From Desulfovibrionales bacterium GWA2_65_9 (GTDB lineage: Bacteria > Desulfobacterota > Desulfovibrionia > Desulfovibrionales > Desulfovibrionaceae): a DNA stretch of 19,467 nucleotides. Below, in pieces: positions 13,167 to 19,467 of this stretch (position 1 is its first letter; every line of letters starts with the position of its first letter). The stretch is from assembly GCA_001799475.1 (NCBI GenBank), contig MGTN01000127.1, forward strand, positions 7,595 through 27,061. Reading direction: 5' to 3'. The notes below the pieces were generated by a model. That model did no database searches. It saw nothing but the letters and a program-made list of their open reading frames with translations, and was not told where the DNA came from. Both the position numbers and the translations under genes were made by a program.

Positions 13167-13445
13167 ATGACATGGGTGGTGGAGAATTCGAAAAAAGTGG
13201 CCAAGGGGCTGCATCGGCTTCCCAAATCCATTGTCTGCGCGCTTATTTTGTTGGAGCGTGAGATGGAGTTCGGCGGGCCGGTGCGCGGGAACTGGCGCAA
13301 TTACGGCAAGCTCGGCGACGGCAGGCACCACTGCCATCTGAAGAAAGGGAAACCGACCTACGTTGCCGTGTGGATTGAAGTCCGGGGCAAGGTCAAGGTC
13401 ATTGAGGTGACATATGTTGGAACGCACGAAGGCGCACCCTACTGA
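13167..13445 (+). CDS. RelE/HigB-like toxin of a type II toxin-antitoxin system
   Basis: A 92-residue basic protein of the RelE/ParE superfamily, whose members act mainly as ribosome-dependent mRNA endonucleases. N-terminal helices cover about 5-34. GNWRNYGKLGDGRHHCHLKK (41-60), then PTYVAVWIEV (63-72) and VKVIEVTYVGTHEGAPY (76-92), form the beta-sheet core. The His54-His55-Cys56-His57 strand and the terminal YVGTHEGAPY are typical of this subgroup. No ribosome-binding site precedes ATG 13167, and the promoter places the transcript start at or next to it. The gene overlaps the antitoxin by 32 bases. The toxin-first order is that of higBA-type modules. Which residues are catalytic cannot be assigned with certainty. 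Confidence 0.85.
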   Translation: MTWVVENSKKVAKGLHRLPKSIVCALILLEREMEFGGPVRGNWRNYGKLGDGRHHCHLKKGKPTYVAVWIEVRGKVKVIEVTYVGTHEGAPY

Positions 13446-13764
13446 CAGTGTTGAGTTGCGTTTCCTTGTGCCCGCATCCCAGGCAGAGGCAGTGCGCCGG
13501 GCGGTGGCCCCGTTCATCACGGAGGAGACCTCGGCCATCCCCTGGCGCGAGGCTGCCGGGATTCTGGACGAGGGGGAACTGCCGGGGCTGTGCGTCCGGG
13601 GCGGGCGCGTGAAGGAAGGACTGACGCAGGCGCAGCTGGCCACGCTCGTGGGCATTCCGCAGCGCCACGTTTCGGAGATGGAGCACGGCAAGCGGCCCAT
13701 CGGCAAGGAAATGGCCAAGCGCCTCGGCGCGGCGCTGAAGATCAGCTACAAGGTGTTTTTGTAG
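13414..13764 (+). CDS. HTH (XRE/HigA-like) antitoxin
   Basis: A 116-residue protein. ATG 13414 follows GAGGTGA inside the toxin gene, a good site that contrasts with the missing one on the toxin. The C-terminal part (66-112) is a Cro/C1-type helix-turn-helix: VKEGLTQAQLATLVGIPQRH, then VSEMEHGKRPIGKEMAKRLG. The N-terminal half (12-60) is separate and may be the toxin-neutralising region. As known for this class, it should bind the toxin and, through the HTH, repress the shared promoter, possibly at the GTATA repeats. The reading frame is intact, as is the toxin's, so the module may be functional. GC content is only slightly below that of the operon upstream. Confidence 0.88.
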   Translation: MLERTKAHPTDSVELRFLVPASQAEAVRRAVAPFITEETSAIPWREAAGILDEGELPGLCVRGGRVKEGLTQAQLATLVGIPQRHVSEMEHGKRPIGKEMAKRLGAALKISYKVFL

Positions 13765-13819
13765 CCGGACGGGTTTCGGCGTCCCACACACATCTAGTCT
13801 GTGCTGAGATGGTGGTTCC

Positions 13820-14812
13820 ATGAACAGTCACAAACAGCCAATCAACTTGAGATTTGCAGAAAAGTTATTCCTGCATGTCCTCAAAGATTTGGCTCAAAGA
13901 CGAACTAGCACTTATCTATATGATCGTATCAACTGTGGTAGGTTACTCAGACAGTTGCTAATAGATGGTGATGTATTAACTCTCGTCGCAAATAGACGGG
14001 TGCGTGCTCCATTATTCTTCACGTTAACGAAATATGGCGAGCCGAAGCGTCACATTAATATTCCCGAAGAGTGCCTGAAGTATCTTATCAAAGACCCTGG
14101 AGAATGCGCATATTTACAACCGGTGAAAATGGATAACTATTTAGACCATAGGATTGCGAATTATGGTGACAATGACATCTCGGTTAGAGACCTCATCAAA
14201 TATGTCGCCAATAACTATGGTGGTGTCCATCTTGACCCTGGGCAAGATGACAAAGTTAAGATGCACCTAGTCGATCAAACTATTCATGTAAATGGCGAGG
14301 GTGCAATATTTGCATTACTTTCCAGTGTAATAGTGACCACTCTTGCCGCTCTCTATCCTATAAGAGACGCTCTACTTGAGGCACTTCTGGCGGATAACGA
14401 CAAGATGCTTTTTGGTGAAGAATCAAAAGTTATTGCTTCAATTCCGATTCCAAATTCTACTAATGAAAAAGTCGGGACCTTGAGCGTCTGGCTTAAATCC
14501 AAGGTAGACCAGGAGTGGTACAAAAGCGACAAGCAAAAATCATTTCCACCAATGAAAAACCACCTCTGGGAACTCCAAATCCACAAGGACGAATCCCGTC
14601 AGCTACATGTCAATCTTCTTGGGTTGCTTGGGAAGGACTATGCATTCACGGCAGATGTTCCAGATTATAAAACAGTGTCCCCTCAACATGGTGTTCACGT
14701 CCTCATCGCTTGGGATTATCCTGTGATCACATTATATCTGCAAGGCAAGGAGATTGAGCGGAAAGAGATGGAGGACTTGCGGCCAAACGAAACCAAAGCA
14801 AAGCGGCCTTAG
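13820..14812 (+). CDS. Foreign AT-rich gene of unknown function, 330 aa
   Basis: I do not recognise a named family. ATG 13820 follows GATGGTGG. The frame is intact for 330 residues although the base composition is roughly 40-45% GC by eye, against about 65% in its neighbours, with AT-ending codons throughout: a strong sign of recent transfer. Residues 1-90 are mixed, with a hydrophobic strand APLFFTLT (63-70). Residues 119-140 (DISVRDLIKYVANNYGGVHL) look like a conserved motif. Residues 162-192 (FALLSSVIVTTLAALYPIRDALLEALLA) form a long hydrophobic helix, possibly membrane-associated or buried. The C-terminal third (205-315), with GTLSVWLKSK and GVHVLIAWDY...ITLYLQGKEI, resembles concanavalin-A/LamG-like jelly-roll strands. 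It sits directly behind a toxin-antitoxin pair, so a defence or addiction-linked role is possible but unproven. Confidence 0.75.
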   Translation: MNSHKQPINLRFAEKLFLHVLKDLAQRRTSTYLYDRINCGRLLRQLLIDGDVLTLVANRRVRAPLFFTLTKYGEPKRHINIPEECLKYLIKDPGECAYLQPVKMDNYLDHRIANYGDNDISVRDLIKYVANNYGGVHLDPGQDDKVKMHLVDQTIHVNGEGAIFALLSSVIVTTLAALYPIRDALLEALLADNDKMLFGEESKVIASIPIPNSTNEKVGTLSVWLKSKVDQEWYKSDKQKSFPPMKNHLWELQIHKDESRQLHVNLLGLLGKDYAFTADVPDYKTVSPQHGVHVLIAWDYPVITLYLQGKEIERKEMEDLRPNETKAKRP

Positions 14813-14916
14813 TGCCGTGTCCCATTCTCCTCCCCCTTCCCCCCGCCCCGGTCCCCTGTTACCCTCGAAGCGACGGCAACCCGCCGTCCCACGGCCACCA
14901 ACGTACTAGGCGGAGC

Positions 14917-15525
14917 ATGAGCAGAGTCGACGATATCCTGAACAGGATCGATGCCCTGGAAAAGGAGCTGCGGGAAGAGCTGCGCACCATCGAGCCCCGG
15001 CTGCGTTACACCATCCAGGACCGGAAGGTCCGCTTCAGCGCCGAGGTCAAGAAGCGGCACAAGCTGCTGGTCAAACGCTGGTTCGACTACGTCTACGACT
15101 CCGGGTTCATGATCGTCCTGACCATCCCGCTCGTCTGGTCGGCGCTCATCCCCATGCTGATCCTGGACGCGGCCATCGGCCTGTACCAGCTCATCTGCTT
15201 TCCGGTCTACGGCATCCCCTTTGTGAAGCGCCGGGAGTACATCGTCTTTGACCGCCATTCCCTGAGCTATCTCAACTTCATCGAGAAGGTGAACTGCACC
15301 TACTGCGCGTACTTCAACGGCGTCATGGGCTATGTGCGCGAGGTGGCGGCGCGCACCGAGCAGTACTGGTGCCCCATCCGCCACGCCCGGCCCGTAAAGC
15401 CCACGCACAGCCGCTACCGGCAGTTCTTCCCCTACGGCGACGCCGAGGCCTACCGTAGCGGGCTGGCCGAGGTGCGCAAGCGCTTTGAGGACCTGAAGCC
15501 GCCCGAAGAGGACACCGGCGCATAA
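14917..15525 (+). CDS. Small membrane protein with conserved-type Cys/His motifs
   Basis: ATG 14917 is chosen because AGGCGGAG precedes it; a longer in-frame reading from 14812 adds only a Pro-rich leader starting inside the previous stop. The 202-residue product has an N-terminal coiled coil (about 4-28), a basic stretch (35-54), two adjoining hydrophobic segments (about 62-83 and 84-101) forming a membrane hairpin, then a soluble part. The latter holds REYIVFDRHSLSYLN (106-120), NCTYCAYFNG (126-135, Cys127 and Cys130), VREVAARTEQYWCPIRHAR (140-158, Cys152, His156) and RYRQFFPYGDAEAYR (166-180). I recall similar proteins in many proteobacteria, without a known function. Three Cys and one His could bind a metal at the cytoplasmic face. 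Confidence 0.8.
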   Translation: MSRVDDILNRIDALEKELREELRTIEPRLRYTIQDRKVRFSAEVKKRHKLLVKRWFDYVYDSGFMIVLTIPLVWSALIPMLILDAAIGLYQLICFPVYGIPFVKRREYIVFDRHSLSYLNFIEKVNCTYCAYFNGVMGYVREVAARTEQYWCPIRHARPVKPTHSRYRQFFPYGDAEAYRSGLAEVRKRFEDLKPPEEDTGA

Positions 15526-15631
15526 CCACCGCGCCGACCGCCTTCCAGCCCGGCCCAGATCGGCAGGCCCAGCTCGGCAGGCCCGCAGCACCCCCTTCCC
15601 TCCGCCAAAAACCTCTGCTATAGCTTTAAGA

Positions 15632-16117
15632 ATGGAGACAGGCACACGAGGCAAAACGTATAAAATCGGGCAGGCTGCAAAGCTGCTCGAGGTGAAGCCC
15701 TTTGTCCTGCGCTTTTGGGAGAGCGAGTTCAAGGACGTGCTCGTGCCCATCCGCACCCCGGCCGGGCAGCGCGCCTACAGCGAGCAGAACGTCGACACCG
15801 TGCGCGAGATCAAGCGCCTGCTCTATGACGAGGGCCTGACCATCGAGGGCGCGAAAAAGCGCCTGAGCCAGGCCCAGGGGCGTGTCGTGCATGGCAACGT
15901 TGTGCCCTCGCCGGTCGTCGGCCCGGCGCCAGCAAGCCCCACAGACTCTCGCATCGCGTGCACGAGTGTCGCCGCAGCCGCAGAGAGCGGCAGGCCGGGG
16001 CTTGCGCCAAATATCGAGGCCGCCACCCAGGCCGAAACCCTGCGCAACGCCCTGCGCAATGCTCTGCGTGACGTCCGCAGCGAGCTCCTGTCCATCCGCG
16101 ATCTCCTGGGCGGCTAG
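15632..16117 (+). CDS. MerR-type transcriptional regulator
   Basis: A 161-residue DNA-binding protein. The winged HTH occupies residues 8-80: YKIGQAAKLLEVKPFVLRFW, then RTPAGQRAYSEQNVDTVREI, then LLYDEGLTIEGAKKRL. This is the MerR pattern with the W-E-S-E-F and R-x-Y recognition features. Residues 85-130 are Pro/Ala/Ser-rich and look disordered. Residues 131-158 can form the dimerising coiled coil. There is no effector-binding Cys set or B12/drug-binding domain. A MerR-type gene next to pheT is usual in related bacteria as I recall, so the genes between them here may be an insertion. The ATG has no good ribosome-binding site; a TATAGC box at 15619-15624 would put the mRNA start almost at the ATG. 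The next gene begins 33 bases on. Confidence 0.88.
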   Translation: METGTRGKTYKIGQAAKLLEVKPFVLRFWESEFKDVLVPIRTPAGQRAYSEQNVDTVREIKRLLYDEGLTIEGAKKRLSQAQGRVVHGNVVPSPVVGPAPASPTDSRIACTSVAAAAESGRPGLAPNIEAATQAETLRNALRNALRDVRSELLSIRDLLGG

Positions 16118-16150
16118 CCGCCCGGCCATTTCAGCCTGCTGGAGGGCCCC

Positions 16151-18304
16151 ATGCGCTATCTGGTCATCATCGGCGGCATCGTTGTCTGCCTCTTCGTCCT
16201 CGCCGCCGTGCTGCTGGCAGTCATGGTCGACCCCAACAAGTACAAGGGTGACATCACCCGGCTGGTGAAGGAGCGCACCGGCCGTGAGCTGGTCTTCGCG
16301 GGCGACGTGAAGCTGTCGTTTTTCCCGCGCCTGGGCGTGCAGACCGCTGGCGTGAGCCTGAGCAACCCCCCCGGCTTCGGCGATAAGCCCTTCACGCGCA
16401 TCAAGGCGGCCAACGTCAGCATCAAGATCCTGCCGCTCCTGGCCGGACGCGTTGAGGTCGGCAAGGTGTCGTTGGAGGGCCTGGAGCTGCAGATGCTCCG
16501 CGACGAGCAGGGCCGCGCCAGCTGGGCCGATTTCATTGGTCCCGAAGACGCCCAGCAAGAGGACGAGGCGCAAAAAAAAGCTGGCTCCGGTCCCGCGACG
16601 CTCACCGACCTGAGCCTGGACGGCCTGGTCCTCAAGGACGCGCAAATCTTCTGGGAGGACCGCCAGGCTAAAAAGCGCTACGTGGTCAGTGACCTGAACG
16701 TGGACGTGCAGGCCATCCGGCCCGGCCGACCCTTTGACTTCGAGGGCCGTTGCAGCGTGGACTCCACGGCCCCGGAGCTCAAGGCCGCGATGCAGATATC
16801 CGGCACGGCCACCCTGAATCTGCCGGACCAGCGGCATCTGCTGACGAAGCTCGCGGCCAAGGTCTCGGCCACGGGCAAGGGCGTGCCCGGCGGACACGGC
16901 GAATTTTCCCTGGGCCTGGCGGAGCTGAAGCTCGACATGGGCAAGCAGACCGCCCAGGGCACGGGGCTGACCTTTGGCGCATATGGGGCCAAGGGCACGG
17001 GCCAGTTTTTGGCCTCGAACCTGAGCGCCGTGCCGGACACCAAGGGCCGCATCGAGATCGCCGACTTCAACGGCCGGGAGCTCACGGCGGCGCTCACGGG
17101 CAAGGCCCCGGACACGGCGGACGCGGGCGCCTACCAGCACATCAGCGCGTCCCTGGAGTTCAAGCATGGCCTGGGCTACACCGAGATCCCGGTGTTCAAG
17201 GCCAGCCTGGACGAGGCCCGGGTGGAGGGCCGCCTGCGCGTCACCGGCATCGAGAAGAAGTCGGTGAACTTCAACGTGCGCATCGAGGGCCTGGACGCCG
17301 ACCGCTTCCTGCCCGCCAAAAAGGACGGCGAGGTCGCCAAGGAAGCATCGAAGGGCGGAGCCAGGGACGCTGTCATCGATCCGGCCACGGGCCAGCCCAG
17401 GAAGGACGAGCTGTTTCCGGTGGAGACCCTGCGGGGCTTGAGTCTGGACGGCCAGCTTTCTGCGGAGCGTTTCAAGGTCAAGGGTCTGCGTTTCGCCTCG
17501 CTCCGGGTGCCCATGAGCGCGCAGAATGGCGTGCTGGAGGTGGGCCAGGTGGACGCGCGGCTGTACGACGGCTCGCTCAAGGGCACCCTGCGTGTGGACG
17601 TGCAGGGCGCGCAGCCCGTCGTCACGCTGCATCTGGCGGTGGACCGCGTCCAGGCCAGGCCGCTGTTCACGGACCTGAACAACAAGCCCAGCGGGCTGGC
17701 TGGCGCCCTGTTCCTCGAAACGCCCTCGCCGCTGGTCTGCCAGGGCAATAGCGTCCCGGCGCTCAAGGGCACGCTGCTCGGCCGGGCGACCTTCGCCATC
17801 AAGGACGGCGTGTTCCCCGGCGTGAACATGATCGCCTCGGTGAACGAGGCCACGCAGAAGGCCAAGCAGGCTGCAACCGGCGTCGAGGCCGGGTCGGAGA
17901 AGTCCACGAAATTCGGCAGCATCACCGGCACGGCGGTCATCACCAGCGGCGTGGTGGCCGTCAACGACCTGGACGTGAAGGCCCCGTTCCTGCGCGCCGA
18001 CGGCAAGGGCACGGTCAACCTGGTCAACAAGGAAGTGGACTACACCGTGCAGGCGCGCCTGGTGCCGAGCACTGAAGGCCAGGGCGGCAGCTCCGGGCTC
18101 TTCGGGCTGGTGGTGCCCATCCGCGTCAGCGGCCCCTACGACAATCCCTCCTACGGCACGGACTATCTGCGCGCCCTGGGCAAGGGGGCCATCAACGCCG
18201 TGGGCGGCGTGGTGCAGGGCGTGGGCAACGTCCTCACCGGCAAGAAGGGCAAGGACGGGAAGAGCTCCGGCGGCCTGCTGCAAGGGGTCAAGAATCTGTT
18301 CTGA
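16151..18304 (+). CDS. AsmA-family envelope protein
   Basis: ATG 16151 follows CTGGAGGG. The 717-residue protein has an N-terminal membrane anchor or uncleaved signal (about 3-25, LVIIGGIVVCLFVLAAVLLA). The classic AsmA start follows: DPNKYKGDITRLVKERTGRE (27-46), LSFFPRLGVQTAGVSLSN (55-72) and VEVGKVSLEGLELQMLRDEQGRASW (101-125). The middle is a long repetitive beta region, probably an elongated groove. The C-terminal part again has AsmA_2-type features: MIASVNEATQKAK, then VNDLDVKAPFLRADGKGTVN, VDYTVQARL, and VPIRVSGPYDNPSY. AsmA-type proteins are periplasmic, anchored in the inner membrane, and are implicated in moving phospholipid toward the outer membrane and in outer-membrane assembly. 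It probably shares a transcript with the MerR gene and the NYN gene 27 bases downstream. Confidence 0.92.
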   Translation: MRYLVIIGGIVVCLFVLAAVLLAVMVDPNKYKGDITRLVKERTGRELVFAGDVKLSFFPRLGVQTAGVSLSNPPGFGDKPFTRIKAANVSIKILPLLAGRVEVGKVSLEGLELQMLRDEQGRASWADFIGPEDAQQEDEAQKKAGSGPATLTDLSLDGLVLKDAQIFWEDRQAKKRYVVSDLNVDVQAIRPGRPFDFEGRCSVDSTAPELKAAMQISGTATLNLPDQRHLLTKLAAKVSATGKGVPGGHGEFSLGLAELKLDMGKQTAQGTGLTFGAYGAKGTGQFLASNLSAVPDTKGRIEIADFNGRELTAALTGKAPDTADAGAYQHISASLEFKHGLGYTEIPVFKASLDEARVEGRLRVTGIEKKSVNFNVRIEGLDADRFLPAKKDGEVAKEASKGGARDAVIDPATGQPRKDELFPVETLRGLSLDGQLSAERFKVKGLRFASLRVPMSAQNGVLEVGQVDARLYDGSLKGTLRVDVQGAQPVVTLHLAVDRVQARPLFTDLNNKPSGLAGALFLETPSPLVCQGNSVPALKGTLLGRATFAIKDGVFPGVNMIASVNEATQKAKQAATGVEAGSEKSTKFGSITGTAVITSGVVAVNDLDVKAPFLRADGKGTVNLVNKEVDYTVQARLVPSTEGQGGSSGLFGLVVPIRVSGPYDNPSYGTDYLRALGKGAINAVGGVVQGVGNVLTGKKGKDGKSSGGLLQGVKNLF

Positions 18305-18331
18305 TAATTATCCTTATAAACTGGAGTATCC

Positions 18332-19132
18332 ATGCAACGCTTCGCCTTTTTTGTCGACGGCTCGAACCTGTACGGTTCGCTGCGCACCATGAACCTGGAG
18401 ATCAACAACTACTCGCAGCTTTACGCGCACATCTACCGCGAGGCGGTGAAGACCTGGCACGAGGTGACCCTGCAGGACGCCCCGGCCTGTGCCCAGCTGC
18501 GGCGCGTCTACTGGTACGCCGTGGGCGGCATCGACGACTGGGATCTGCAGAACCCGCAGTCGCGTTCGGCCTTGCGCCAGGCCTTTGTGCGCGATGCCGA
18601 GATCCGCGCCCTGTGGCTCACGCGGGTGTCCCTGGCCAACCCGAACATGGCCGAGGGGGAGTTGGAGGAGGAGGCCTGGCAAGCCTGCTTTGCTGATTTC
18701 CGCGACTGGTACCACGCGAAGATCCGGGCCATCGACGGCATGCGCCGGTTCTACGCCGGGGTGCGCGCCTCCTCCGACCTCATCGACATCCGCGAGGCCG
18801 GGCACTGGAAGGTCAACTTCCTGCACAAGTGGGTGGAGGAAAAGGGCCTGGACACCGCCCTGGCCGTGGACATGGTGGCCCTGCAGGACAATTACGACGT
18901 GGCTGTCGTGCTCACCGGCGACGCGGACGCCATCCCGTCCATCCGGCACCTGAAGGAGCGCGGCAAGCACATCGCGGCGGTGGAGTTCGTGGGCGGCGGC
19001 GCGGCGGACACGCGCGGCCGGGCCTTCTCCTCCAGGCTCAAGATCCACGCAGACTTCGTGCTGCGCATCTTCGAGAAGGACCTCGTGCACCTGGACCACC
19101 GCAACAAGGGCATGGGCAACGGGGCCGGGTAG
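18332..19132 (+). CDS. NYN-domain (PIN-like, LabA/DUF88) putative ribonuclease
   Basis: ATG 18332 follows CTGGAG. The 266-residue protein opens with RFAFFVDGSNLYGSL, the first NYN strand with the acidic Asp9 and the GSNL motif. The second half has KGLDTALAVDMVALQDNYDV (171-190; Asp174, Asp180) and VVLTGDADAIPSIRHLKERG (192-211; Asp197, Asp199), followed by the last strand KHIAAVEFVG. These aspartates form the usual metal-binding set of the PIN-like nuclease fold. Residues 75-150 are a longer insert with helices rich in Trp and Arg. It has no signal peptide, so it is cytoplasmic. The substrate is unknown; relatives cut RNA. An AT-rich spacer (18305-18331) separates it from the AsmA gene and could also hold a -10 box. 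Confidence 0.9.
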   Translation: MQRFAFFVDGSNLYGSLRTMNLEINNYSQLYAHIYREAVKTWHEVTLQDAPACAQLRRVYWYAVGGIDDWDLQNPQSRSALRQAFVRDAEIRALWLTRVSLANPNMAEGELEEEAWQACFADFRDWYHAKIRAIDGMRRFYAGVRASSDLIDIREAGHWKVNFLHKWVEEKGLDTALAVDMVALQDNYDVAVVLTGDADAIPSIRHLKERGKHIAAVEFVGGGAADTRGRAFSSRLKIHADFVLRIFEKDLVHLDHRNKGMGNGAG

Positions 19133-19281
19133 GGGGCAGGCTAGGGGGGCAACGCCCGGCGCGCCTTGTTTGCCGCCACATGTTTTACGTATGGGCAAGC
19201 GGTCTGCTTTGAGGTCAATGGCCACGAGCCTCGCTGTCAGGGCCTTTTGCCCTGGGTCGGGCCTGGCCCAAGTGAGGGTCT
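19133..19281 (+). other. Intergenic region with a small hairpin
   Basis: CAGGGC (19238-19243) pairs with GCCCTG (19249-19254) around CTTTT, without a T tail. GGGGGGC-AAC-GCCC near 19144-19157, followed by CCTTGTTT, is a weak terminator candidate for the NYN gene. No confident promoter is visible. Confidence 0.35.
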
Positions 19282-19467
19282 GTGGCACTGGTCAGCTTTG
19301 AGACGAACCTCAGCGCGCTCATGCCCGTGCTCCTGGGCGTGACGCTGACGCGCTTTCTGGTCATGGGCCACTATGTCTTGAGCCGGAAGGTCTATCCGGG
19401 CTTCCGTTCCTTTGTGTATGCCGAGTTCTTCGGCCTGCTGGGCATGGCGGCCATCGCCCTGCGGTCC
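19282..19467 (+). CDS. N-terminal membrane part of an unidentified protein (3' cut by window)
   Basis: The frame opens after TGA at 19273-19275, and GTG 19282 is the first usable start, with GAGGG just upstream (spacing short). The in-frame ATG at 19321 has no ribosome-binding site. The 62 visible residues include two hydrophobic stretches, LMPVLLGVTLTRFLVMGHYV (13-32) and FVYAEFFGLLGMAAIAL (44-60), joined by LSRKVYPGFRS. The 'YPGF' link between helices resembles the multi-pass N-terminal sensors of some diguanylate cyclases, but the catalytic part, if any, is outside the window, so this remains a guess. Confidence 0.55.
   Translation, partial: MALVSFETNLSALMPVLLGVTLTRFLVMGHYVLSRKVYPGFRSFVYAEFFGLLGMAAIALRS

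Noticed and set aside
13768..14824. Flanking direct repeats around the AT-rich gene (GTCCCA near 13782 and near 14819)
   Set aside because: Only six to seven bases match in GC-rich surroundings; too short to call a target-site duplication.
15568..15595. CGGCAGGCCC repeated twice before the MerR gene
   Set aside because: Two adjacent ten-base copies in low-complexity GC-rich DNA; no spacer regularity and not a CRISPR or clear operator.
15626..18283. An 885-codon minus-strand frame opposite the MerR and AsmA genes
   Set aside because: Shadow of the AsmA gene codon pattern; no ribosome-binding site, no recognisable domain, and the plus-strand genes have clear family features.

Overview
The window reads as a chromosomal segment of a high-GC, anaerobic, sulfate-reducer-like bacterium, most likely a member of the Desulfovibrionaceae. 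The reasons are a 62-residue seven-cysteine ferredoxin that closely resembles Desulfovibrio africanus ferredoxin III (aspartate ligand included), the order thrS-infC-rpmI-rplT-pheS-pheT followed at a distance by a MerR-type regulator, and several small proteins of a kind I associate with that family. This assignment is inference; no rRNA is present.

Left part (1-2830): the 3' end of a pyridoxamine-5'-phosphate-oxidase-like flavoprotein gene, tRNA-Arg(ACG) with its own promoter and terminator, a 63-residue zinc-ribbon-like protein, an M29 metallo-aminopeptidase on the minus strand, and the divergent ferredoxin gene. The 306-base gap between the last two holds promoters facing both ways.

Middle (2830-6070): a short structured intergenic stretch, then a tight four-gene block: a YkgJ-type cysteine-cluster protein with a long lysine/alanine/proline tail, a 117-residue unknown protein, a five-TPR protein and a HEAT-like repeat protein. 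tRNA-Val(GAC) follows, with its own strong promoter and terminator; it has an unusual C at position 33.

Translation operon (6100-13110): thrS (GTG start, preceded by four tandem ~17-nt units), infC, rpmI, rplT, pheS and pheT. infC has no usable ATG, GTG or TTG near its real N terminus. The frame is closed by a stop at 8134-8136, and the only well-placed start is ATA at 8140, seven bases after GGAGGG. This fits the known rule that IF3 is made from a non-canonical start so that it can limit its own synthesis. A strong intrinsic terminator lies between pheS and pheT.

Island (13110-14812): a toxin-first RelE/HigB-like toxin-antitoxin pair whose promoter predicts a nearly leaderless toxin mRNA, then an AT-rich 330-residue gene of unknown function that is clearly foreign in composition. 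It is the best candidate for an undescribed accessory function.

Right part (14900-end): a small membrane protein with conserved Cys/His motifs, a MerR-type regulator, an AsmA-family protein, a NYN/PIN-like nuclease, and the start of a membrane protein cut by the window end.
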